In this document: one piece after another, positions 1 through 4,879 of the stretch
How positions within the stretch are numbered: the stretch's first letter is position 1
How the letters are laid out: the number at the start of each line of letters is the position of its first letter
DNA from: Bacteriovoracaceae bacterium UBA2428
Lineage (GTDB): Bacteria > Bdellovibrionota > UBA2428
Reading direction: 5' to 3'
Assembly (NCBI GenBank): GCA_002343545.1
Contig: DDRA01000160.1
Location: forward strand, 1-6,531
DNA length: 6,531 bases
Notes under the pieces: generated by a model
Told to the model about the DNA's origin: nothing
Databases searched by the model: none
The model's input: the letters and a program-made list of their open reading frames with translations, nothing else
Program-made: the position numbers and the translations under genes

Positions 1-106
1 GCCCAAAAGGTGGGGGCGCACCCGGCGCGCGAAGCGCGACGCTCACTTTTTCCGGGCTCAGTCGAAAGGCGCCTAAACGGAATTTGCCGTGGCGCGATGC
101 CCCATT
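1..106. other. Left-edge non-coding stretch downstream of the GNAT gene
   Basis: This 106 bp stretch lies between the window edge and the stop codon of the minus-strand acetyltransferase gene. No convincing gene lies in it. It holds a short GC-rich dyad (CGCGC-GAA-GCGCG, about 25-37) followed about eight bases later by a TTTTT run on the plus strand. That would be a poor intrinsic terminator for a plus-strand gene ending to the left. On the minus strand, where the acetyltransferase is read, no hairpin with a following T-run is visible, so the transcript end of that gene is unknown. Confidence 0.4.
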
Positions 107-607
107 TTAGAGATCTTTTTCCATGGAGTGGACGCTGGGTTCGTCGGCCCGCGGTCCCAGGTCACGCCATCCCATTTTTTGGTAGTAAGCGATGGCCCGG
201 GCGTTCGAAGGACTCACGGAGAGTTGCGCCTTCGTAAAACCGAGCCCGCGCAGGTACGAAGCGGCGTATTCGTCGAGATGCTTGGCAAGGCCCCGGCCGC
301 GATGCGCGGGGGCCAGGTAGTAGAGATTCACGTAGCCCACGCCTTCCAAGCCGCGTAGACGCCCGAGCTCCATTTGTCCGATGATCTCGTCGCCCTGCCA
401 AACGTGGACGACCGAGGCGGGATCCCGCGCCTGCTTGCCGCGAAGCCATTCGACGTAGCGATCTCCGCCGAGGCCATCTTCCTCGTGAAAGCGGCTCGCG
501 TCGCCAAAGGACACGGCGAAGGAATCGGCGCGAAAGCGGCGGCAGATTTCTTCGTGCCGCGACAAATCGACGGGGGCAAAACGAAGGGGGCCGAAGACTT
601 GTTCCAT
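107..607 (-). CDS. GNAT-family N-acetyltransferase
   Basis: Predicted cytosolic acetyltransferase of the GNAT fold that moves an acetyl group from acetyl-CoA to an unidentified amine. The 166-residue protein has the usual length for a single-domain GNAT. Motif A is visible at residues 92-112: a beta strand (VNLYYLAP) followed by the acetyl-CoA pyrophosphate-binding loop RGRGLA (103-108), which fits the R/Q-x-x-G-x-G/A signature. Motif B follows at about 129-147 (LSVSPSNARAIAYYQKMGW), with the N-x-x-A-x-x-x-Y-x-x-x-G-(F/W) pattern typical of the family. There is no signal peptide or membrane segment. The ATG at 605-607 is preferred because the frame begins cleanly there. No Shine-Dalgarno is evident, but a -10-like TAAGAT (615-620, minus strand) sits where it would give an almost leaderless mRNA. 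It diverges from the GIY-YIG gene and shares no operon. The substrate (small molecule or protein) cannot be told from the sequence. The family call is secure. Confidence 0.92.
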   Translation of the reverse strand: MEQVFGPLRFAPVDLSRHEEICRRFRADSFAVSFGDASRFHEEDGLGGDRYVEWLRGKQARDPASVVHVWQGDEIIGQMELGRLRGLEGVGYVNLYYLAPAHRGRGLAKHLDEYAASYLRGLGFTKAQLSVSPSNARAIAYYQKMGWRDLGPRADEPSVHSMEKDL

Positions 608-690
608 CGTGCCGATCTTAGCGCGCGTCGCGGCTTTCGGGGAGCGTGAAAGCCTCTCGTTTTCGGCGCGCCTTTGGCTAAGCTGGCGGC
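608..690. promoter_or_regulatory. Divergent promoter region, GNAT / GIY-YIG
   Basis: This 83 bp spacer must carry promoters for both divergent genes. On the minus strand GCTAAGAT (TAAGAT at 615-620) lies seven bases before the acetyltransferase ATG. On the plus strand GCTAAGCT (TAAGCT at 679-684) lies six bases before the GIY-YIG ATG. Each resembles a sigma-70 -10 box placed so that transcription would start at or next to the start codon. Convincing -35 boxes are not visible, and neither gene has a good Shine-Dalgarno. The promoter calls are inferences from position and weak consensus. Confidence 0.35.
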
Positions 691-1575
691 ATGCGGCCCG
701 AGCTTTCCTTCGAGAACGCTTTGCTCCGGCGGGTAGGGGCGGATTTCTTCCGGGGACTTCCGCGCACGCCGGGCGTTTACACCTTCCTGGGCGAGAGCGG
801 TACGATTCTCTACGTCGGCAAGGCCAAGGACCTCCGCGCGCGCCTCCAATCCTACAAACGCGCGACGGCCGAGAGCGTGTCGCGCAAAGTGCAGCGTCTC
901 TTGCGCCAAGCCCACGCCGTCCGCATCGAGGAATGCGCGAGCGAGGCGGCGGCGCTCCTGCGCGAGAACGAGCTCCTGCGCCGGTATCGCCCCTTCTACA
1001 ACGTCGTGAACAAGTCGCCCGAAGGCTACTGCTTCCTGGCGCTCCGCGTGCGGCCGCACGGCGTGGAGCTGCGCTTCACCTCGCGCCCGGCCGGGCACCC
1101 GGATTTCAAACCCTACGAGGTCTACGGCAGCTTCAAGGCCCGCCGCCTCGCGCGCGCGGCCTACGGATCTTTGCTCCGCCTGCTTTGGCTCGTGCCGCCG
1201 AACGCCGTGACCCGCGAGAGCCTGGCGCGCTTCGAGCGACCGGCGCGTTTCCTGCGCTTTCGCCGTGGCCGCGACGATACGGTCGTGCTTTCCGAGGCGT
1301 GGCTCGCGCGGGTGCGCGCCTACCTGCGCGGAACGCGGGGCGGTCTGACCGAGGCCCTCGCGATCGCGCTGCTCGAGAATCTCGAGATCCCGCCGTTTCA
1401 CTACCCGACGATCGAACGCGATCTGAAGACTTTGCGCGTCTTCTTCGAGCTTTCGCTCCGCAAGAACCGCCGTCTCGCGCGTCAACACGGTCTGGGCCGC
1501 ACCGTCATCGCGCAGGACGAGATCGACGACCTGCTCGTGCACGAGCTCGTGCGCGTCGGCAAAGTCCAGGGTTGA
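691..1575 (+). CDS. GIY-YIG nuclease resembling the N-terminal half of UvrC (Cho-like)
   Basis: Predicted DNA nuclease with a UvrC-type GIY-YIG domain, the module that makes the 3' incision in nucleotide excision repair. The domain spans about residues 23-110. GVY is at 28-30 and YVG at 41-43. By alignment from memory with UvrC, the active-site set is Y30, Y41, K44, R51, Y55, E92 and N104; E92 and N104 have the 12-residue spacing seen in UvrC (E-N-E-L-L...P-F-Y-N). All appear intact. Residues 140-168 (YEVYGSFKARRLARAAYGSLLRLLWLV) and 214-232 (around YLRG...ALAIALL) echo the linker region after the UvrC nuclease domain. At 294 residues it is almost the length of E. coli Cho (295). It lacks the UVR motif, the RNase H-like second nuclease and the helix-hairpin-helix of full UvrC, and also the usual Cys-rich cluster after the first domain. 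A repair role like Cho is likely but not shown. The gene stands alone, with its ATG just after a -10-like box. Confidence 0.85.
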   Translation: MRPELSFENALLRRVGADFFRGLPRTPGVYTFLGESGTILYVGKAKDLRARLQSYKRATAESVSRKVQRLLRQAHAVRIEECASEAAALLRENELLRRYRPFYNVVNKSPEGYCFLALRVRPHGVELRFTSRPAGHPDFKPYEVYGSFKARRLARAAYGSLLRLLWLVPPNAVTRESLARFERPARFLRFRRGRDDTVVLSEAWLARVRAYLRGTRGGLTEALAIALLENLEIPPFHYPTIERDLKTLRVFFELSLRKNRRLARQHGLGRTVIAQDEIDDLLVHELVRVGKVQG

Positions 1576-1750
1576 GGCGCCCTATCCCTCGGGCCGAAGC
1601 GCGGCGGAGCGGATCTCTCGCATCGTCTCAACGGAAACTATTTTTTCGTGCGCGCTTGACGGCGTTTTGCGTAGGTCGAGGCGTGGGCCGCTATTCGTGC
1701 GCGGGTTTGGATTGTGCCGCCGCGTATTCGGCGTGGGGCGCGGATCGCGA

Positions 1751-1768
1751 ACGAAAAACCGTTTTCGT
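1751..1768. repeat. Perfect 7-bp inverted repeat
   Basis: ACGAAAA (1751-1757) and TTTTCGT (1762-1768) are exact reverse complements around a four-base loop, ACCG. As RNA it would be a weak, A/T-rich stem with no T-run of its own, so it is a poor intrinsic terminator. As DNA it could be a protein-binding site. It lies 82 bp upstream of the HNH start and 175 bp downstream of the GIY-YIG stop. The function is unknown. Confidence 0.45.
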
Positions 1769-1800
1769 CGGAAAGCGGGGCCTCGGAGATCTTCGGGGCG

Positions 1801-1826
1801 TTTAACGCGAAAAATCTCGCGCTAAA
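1801..1826. repeat. 10-bp inverted repeat with one mismatch upstream of the HNH gene
   Basis: TTTAaCGCGA (1801-1810) and TCGCGcTAAA (1817-1826) are reverse complements except for one central A/C mismatch, around a six-base loop AAAATC. The element ends 23 bp before the HNH-endonuclease ATG and just upstream of the -10-like TAGGAC (1836-1841). That position suits an operator overlapping the -35 region. Alternatively it forms an RNA hairpin at the end of an upstream transcript, but there is no T-tract after it. Confidence 0.5.
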
Positions 1827-1849
1827 AAGGCGTGCTAGGACTTCTGTCT

Positions 1850-2803
1850 ATGACGACGGAAGTGCAGAGGCTCTCGGATAATTTGCTGCTTGAAACCTTG
1901 AAGGGACTCGCGCAGCAGGAGCGCGAACTCACGGTCCGGGTGCTCCGGCACCTGCGCGAAGTCGAGCGTCGCTACCTCTTCGCCAGGCTCGGCTATAGTA
2001 GCCTTTACGAATATGTCGTGAAAGAGCTTGGGTATAGCGAGGGAGCCGCTCACCGGCGTATTGCAAGTATGCGCCTCTTGCGGGATCTGCCGGAACTCGA
2101 AACGAAGGTTGAAGAGGGATCGCTGCCGCTATCCACCCTGTCGCAGGCGCAAAGCTTCTTTCGGACGGAGAAGATCGAAAGCGCCGAAGCGAAGCGAGAG
2201 GTTTTGGCCACCCTCGTGGGTAAGTCCCGCCGGGAAGTGGAGCGTGAGTTGGTGGGCCGGGCCACGGAACCGGCGAAGCTCATTCGGGAGAAGCTTCGAC
2301 AGGTCTCGCCGACGCACCACGCTTTGAATCTCGTACTGGATGAGGAGCTTCTCCAGAATCTTGAAGAGATGAAGGCCTTTCTCGCGGGCTCGAAGCCGGG
2401 GATGAGCCTTAAAGAAGTCATCGCCTATTGCGTAGGAAAAACCTTGGTTCGCGAGCGCGCGAGATTTTCCAAGCCTTCGACCTGCGAAATTCCGCGCGCG
2501 GATTCACCTCCGCCGGTGGAGATGAAGACGAAGAAAGCTTCGCGCTACGTTCCGGCACAAGTGCGCCGCGAAGTCTGGACTCGCGACGAAGGACGCTGCA
2601 CCTACCGTGATCCCCGCACGGGGCGTAGCTGCGAGACGCGGAGCGGACTGCAATTTGATCATATCCATGCTTTTGCGCTCGGCGGCACGCAAACGCCCGA
2701 GAACCTGCGGCTGCGCTGCCTCGCCCACAACGCGCTGGCCGCGCTCGACACCTTCGGCCCCGCGAAACTGGCGCGCGCTCGTCATCGCCGCGCGGCCCGC
2801 TAA
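1850..2803 (+). CDS. HNH endonuclease family protein (Bdellovibrio-type)
   Basis: A 317-residue protein with a C-terminal HNH nuclease domain, predicted to cut or nick DNA with a metal ion. The HNH core is at about 233-305: C250 and C261, then FDHIH with D270/H271 and H273, N285, and C290-x-x-H293-N. The three cysteines could bind structural zinc. Residues 1-200 are helical and charged. Segment 44-105 (LFARLGYSSLYEYV...GYSEGAAHRRI...LPLSTLSQA) looks like the conserved N-terminal part of an HNH family that is, to my knowledge, abundant in Bdellovibrio relatives. A linker rich in Pro/Ser/Lys (about 207-232) joins the halves. The ATG at 1850 is preferred over an in-frame GTG at 1832: AGGA at 1837-1840 lies nine bases upstream of the ATG, while the GTG has no usable spacing. 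Sampled GC is 50-57% in the N-terminal part but 57-75% in the C-terminal part. The biological role (defence, mobile element or other) is not known. Confidence 0.85.
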   Translation: MTTEVQRLSDNLLLETLKGLAQQERELTVRVLRHLREVERRYLFARLGYSSLYEYVVKELGYSEGAAHRRIASMRLLRDLPELETKVEEGSLPLSTLSQAQSFFRTEKIESAEAKREVLATLVGKSRREVERELVGRATEPAKLIREKLRQVSPTHHALNLVLDEELLQNLEEMKAFLAGSKPGMSLKEVIAYCVGKTLVRERARFSKPSTCEIPRADSPPPVEMKTKKASRYVPAQVRREVWTRDEGRCTYRDPRTGRSCETRSGLQFDHIHAFALGGTQTPENLRLRCLAHNALAALDTFGPAKLARARHRRAAR

Positions 2804-2836
2804 GCGTGCCCGCCGGGGTTTCGAAGCGGCCCTCTT

Positions 2837-3493
2837 CTAGAACGCTTCGATGAGACGCGCGAGCTGCTCGGCGTCCTCGACCAGGCCATCGGGGCCCTCG
2901 CCGCGCAGCCGCTCGACGACGCTCGGTCGGCAGTGGCCACCGGCCACGAACGCGATAACCCGCATGCCCGCCGCGCGGGCGGCGCGGATGCCCGCCGGGC
3001 TGTCTTCCACGACGAGGCAGCGATCGGGCGCGTAGCCGAGGTTTTGCGCGGCGTGCCGGAAGAGATCGGGCGCGGGCTTGGCGCGCCCCACCACGTGGGC
3101 GCTGTAGACGCGATCGCCGAAGAAGGCGTCGAGCTTCGTCATCGCGAGGACATTTTTAAGGTAGGGCGCCGAGCTATTGGAGGCCACGCAAGTCTCCATT
3201 TCGGGGCCGAGTTTCGCGAGTAGCTCGGGGATACCCCTTACGGCGCGAAGCTCGGTGCGGAAAGCCTCCGCGCAGCGCGCGTGGCAGAGCGCTTCGGTGT
3301 CGGGCGGCATGCGCTCCCACGTCTCGCGCACGACGGGAGCGTCGTGGCCGGTGCCCACGAAGAGCCGCGTGTAGTCCTCGAGGCTCATGTGGACCCCGCG
3401 CTCGGCCCAAGTCGAAAGAAAGACGCGCGCGAGGATGATCTCGGTATCGAGCAAGGTTCCGTCGCAGTCGAAGAGGACGAGCTTCTTCTTCAT
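2837..3493 (-). CDS. HAD-superfamily hydrolase (phosphatase, beta-phosphoglucomutase-like subgroup)
   Basis: Predicted cytosolic Mg2+-dependent phosphatase or phosphomutase of the haloacid dehalogenase superfamily. All four HAD motifs are in place in the 218-residue protein. Motif I is DCDGTLLD (9-16), with nucleophile D9 and acid/base D11. Motif II is S105 in VASNS. Motif III is K139 in GRAKPAPD. Motif IV is E163-D164 in VVEDSPAG. The segment at about 17-85 is a helical cap of the C1 type, as in phosphoglycolate phosphatase, YieH and beta-phosphoglucomutase. D11 is compatible with both phosphatases and mutases, so the substrate (sugar phosphate, phosphoglycolate, 6-phosphogluconate or another) stays open; the pattern around VASN...KP.PD...EDS.AG looks closest to YieH-like enzymes. 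The start is supported by GGAGAGGA about a dozen bases upstream of the ATG (read on the minus strand). It converges with the HNH gene, 33 bp between stops, with no strong terminator visible there. Confidence 0.93.
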   Translation of the reverse strand: MKKKLVLFDCDGTLLDTEIILARVFLSTWAERGVHMSLEDYTRLFVGTGHDAPVVRETWERMPPDTEALCHARCAEAFRTELRAVRGIPELLAKLGPEMETCVASNSSAPYLKNVLAMTKLDAFFGDRVYSAHVVGRAKPAPDLFRHAAQNLGYAPDRCLVVEDSPAGIRAARAAGMRVIAFVAGGHCRPSVVERLRGEGPDGLVEDAEQLARLIEAF

Positions 3494-3658
3494 CCCAAGA
3501 AGATCCTCTCCCCGGTCGCCCTTGTCGAGGCCGTCGGGCGCACCAAAGTTTTTTGTAACTTGTTAATAAAAAAGCGCTTTCGCGCGGCGGTGGGCGGGCC
3601 GCGGGGGCGGACGGGGCGACGGAGGGAGCGAATTTGTGCTACAAACGAGTCGCCCCCA
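3494..3658. promoter_or_regulatory. Divergent promoter region with AT-rich island
   Basis: The 165 bp spacer between the divergent phosphatase and CNNM-type genes contains a sharp AT-rich patch at 3545-3574. Inside it is an imperfect dyad: TTTTTT (3549-3554), TAAC (3556-3559), TT, GTTA (3562-3565), AAAAAA (3568-3573). A palindrome AAAGCGCTTT follows at 3571-3580. For the CNNM-type gene, an extended -10-like TGCTACAAA (3637-3645) precedes the ATG by 13 bases. The AT island could be an upstream element or a regulator site serving either gene. No clear -35/-10 pair is visible for the phosphatase. Confidence 0.35.
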
Positions 3659-4684
3659 ATGGAAGAGCTCATCGTCGTCGTCGCGTGTTTGGCCGTTAAC
3701 TCCTTTCTCTCCGCGTTCGAGATGGCGTTCGTCTCGGTTCCCAAGGTCGAGCTGCGGCGCTTGGCGCGCGAAGGCAGCAAGGTCGCGAGGAGTCTGCTGC
3801 CGCTGCGCGAGTCTCCCGAGAGAACGCTCTCCGTCATTCAGATCGGCATCACGCTCGTCGGGGCCCTTTCGGCCGCGGTCGGCGGCGCGGGCGCGAGCGA
3901 GTCCCTCGAGCCCTTCCTCATCCGCCAAGGGCTGCGCGAGGGAACGGCCGAGTTTCTTTCGATCGCGCTCGTCGTTTTGCCCATCACCTATTTCAGCGTC
4001 GTCGTCGGCGAGCTCGTGCCGAAGACCCTCGCGCTCCGGCGCCCGGCCGCGATCGCGCTCTGGGGCGGCCGCATCCTCATCGTGGCGGATAAGGTCCTGG
4101 GCCCCGTCATTTCTTTCCTCGAGCTGTCGACCCGCTTCATCGTGAAGACTTTCTTCGAGCGGGGCAAATCCGTCTCGGCGCCCGAAGAGTCCGCCGTCGA
4201 GCTGACCCACCTCACGCAGCAGCACCGCCAGATCCTGCTCAACATGGCGAACATCGAAAAGCGCCTCGTGCGCGACGTCTACGTGACGTGGGACGAGGTC
4301 GCCCACGTCGATATGAACGAGACCCTCGAGAATGTCGTCGCGCTCATCTTTCGCGCGGGGCACACGCGTTTGCCCGTCACGCAAGCCGGCGCCGTCGTCG
4401 GCGTCGTGAACGCGAAGGAAATCCTCGCGACCCGCGAATCGGGCATCTCGGACTGGCTGACCGTCCTGCGCCCCGCCGTGCACGTCAAAAGCACGGAGTC
4501 CGTGCTGAACGCGCTCAAGCTCCTCCAAGAAAAGCGGAGTCACCTGGCTATCGTGGACGGCATCAAGGGAATCGTCACCCTGGAAGACATCAACGAAGAG
4601 GTCTTCGGCGAGATCTACGACGAACACGAAGACGGCCGGGTCCAAAGGCTCATCGCCTCCCGGAGCAAAGCGCGTCGAAGCTGA
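3659..4684 (+). CDS. CNNM/DUF21-CBS membrane protein (HlyC/CorC-related), short form
   Basis: Integral membrane protein of the CNNM/CorB family, implicated in Mg2+ and other divalent-cation transport. The 341 residues begin with a DUF21 transmembrane domain. Segments are at about 3-27 (with SAFEMAFVSV, the family's first signature), 57-78, 97-118 (ending in GELVPKTLAL, the conserved GE-x-P-K motif) and 131-155. Two CBS domains follow at about 203-256 and 269-322, ending in the typical VTLEDINEEVFGEIYDEHE. The C-terminal CorC_HlyC domain of most members (roughly 80 residues) is absent; the protein ends about 20 residues after the second CBS domain. The frame stays open back to 3281, but that part lies antisense to the phosphatase gene and has no domain, so the ATG at 3659 is used. 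There is no clear Shine-Dalgarno. The gene is followed after 192 bp by a Mn2+ riboswitch and cation pump, which suggests a shared theme of divalent-metal balance, though each seems to have its own promoter. Confidence 0.9.
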   Translation: MEELIVVVACLAVNSFLSAFEMAFVSVPKVELRRLAREGSKVARSLLPLRESPERTLSVIQIGITLVGALSAAVGGAGASESLEPFLIRQGLREGTAEFLSIALVVLPITYFSVVVGELVPKTLALRRPAAIALWGGRILIVADKVLGPVISFLELSTRFIVKTFFERGKSVSAPEESAVELTHLTQQHRQILLNMANIEKRLVRDVYVTWDEVAHVDMNETLENVVALIFRAGHTRLPVTQAGAVVGVVNAKEILATRESGISDWLTVLRPAVHVKSTESVLNALKLLQEKRSHLAIVDGIKGIVTLEDINEEVFGEIYDEHEDGRVQRLIASRSKARRS

Positions 4685-4718
4685 GCGGAAACCTTCGTTT
4701 TTTGGCGGCCGATCTCGC

Positions 4719-4747
4719 TTGATTGGCCCCACGGGGCTCGGTAACCT
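4719..4747 (+). promoter_or_regulatory. Putative sigma-70 promoter for the riboswitch-ATPase transcript
   Basis: TTGATT (4719-4724) matches four of six -35 consensus bases and TAACCT (4742-4747) matches three of six -10 bases, with the optimal 17 bp between them. A start about seven bases on, near 4754, would put the first transcribed bases directly before the riboswitch aptamer, which is the expected arrangement. The spacer contains the dyad GCCCC-AC-GGGGC (4726-4737). The match to consensus is modest, so the position is the main support. Confidence 0.45.
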
Positions 4748-4756
4748 GAACAAAGT

Positions 4757-4862
4757 CAGTGATCGGGGAGTAGCCCCCTTTCGAGTCGAAAGGGCCCGTC
4801 GTCGTCAACACGGAACCGCGAGGTTCCCGGCGCCGGGAGTCGTTGGGCAAGACCAATCCAAA
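4757..4862 (+). promoter_or_regulatory. yybP-ykoY (Mn2+-sensing) riboswitch aptamer
   Basis: Cis-acting RNA that binds Mn2+ and turns on metal-efflux genes. The family's invariant parts are here in order: GGGGAGTAGC (4765-4774, loop L1); a strong P2 hairpin CCCTTTCG/CGAAAGGG (4776-4783 with 4787-4794); GTCGTCAACAC (4801-4811, metal-binding loop L3); a hairpin GGAACC-GCGA-GGTTCC (4812-4827) capped by a GNRA tetraloop; CGGC (4828-4831), whose GGC can pair with GTC at 4801-4803; and GCAAGACC (4847-4854), which closes the L1 side. Stem P1 forms from GATCGG (4761-4766) and CCAATC (4853-4858), with a single C-A mismatch. The order and bases agree closely with the Lactococcus lactis yybP-ykoY RNA as I remember it. 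It sits 18 bases before the TTG of a P-type ATPase, a known target class. No terminator hairpin with a T-run follows, so control of translation initiation is more likely than attenuation. Confidence 0.93.
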
Positions 4863-4867
4863 ACCTT

Positions 4868-4879
4868 GGAGGTTCCTTG
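4868..4879 (+). promoter_or_regulatory. Ribosome binding site and TTG start of the ATPase gene
   Basis: GGAGG (4868-4872) is followed after four bases by TTG (4877-4879). This decides the start: the frame is closed upstream by TGA at 4760-4762, and no ATG, GTG or earlier TTG occurs in frame between that stop and 4877. The Shine-Dalgarno lies in a small dyad AACCT-TGG-AGGTT (4862-4874), which could mask it. An 8-base copy, GAGGTTCC (4869-4876), also occurs inside the aptamer at 4820-4827, so the aptamer strand GGAACC could pair with either copy. Confidence 0.8.

Larger units (their letters stand above)
1576..1849. other. Intergenic spacer before the HNH gene
   Basis: This 274 bp gap separates the GIY-YIG stop from the HNH start. 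I see no convincing gene in it; a long plus-strand reading frame that crosses it is a shadow of the GIY-YIG gene and has no recognisable domain. The gap contains two inverted repeats (listed separately), a TTGACG at 1656-1661 that lacks a matching -10 box at normal distance, and a GCTAGGAC box just before the HNH ATG. The arms of the inverted repeats are richer in A and T than the surroundings. Confidence 0.5.

Noticed and set aside
328..1542. 404-codon minus-strand frame across the GNAT and GIY-YIG genes
   Set aside because: It crosses two well-supported genes and their promoter region, and the product is a compositionally biased shadow.
609..1805. 398-codon plus-strand frame overlapping the GIY-YIG gene in another frame
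   Set aside because: It has an Arg/Ala/Pro-rich product without domains, while the GIY-YIG frame has an intact active site.
1832..1849. GTG at 1832 as the start of the HNH gene
   Set aside because: Its only purine-rich stretch is one base away, whereas the ATG at 1850 has AGGA nine bases upstream; family similarity begins after the ATG.
2804..2836. Terminator between the convergent HNH and phosphatase genes
   Set aside because: Only a very short CCC-GCC-GGG stem followed by GTTT is visible, which is too weak to call.
3281..3658. Upstream extension of the CNNM-type gene by 126 codons
   Set aside because: The extension is antisense to the phosphatase N-terminus, lacks any domain, and would place a long hydrophilic stretch before the first DUF21 helix.
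4685..4710. Intrinsic terminator after the CNNM-type gene (T6 run near 4698-4703)
   Set aside because: There is a T-run, but no stable GC-rich hairpin directly before it.
3563..4753. 396-codon minus-strand frame opposite the CNNM-type gene
   Set aside because: It is antisense to a gene with DUF21 and CBS motifs, and its product is Asp/Arg/Glu-rich with no recognisable domain.
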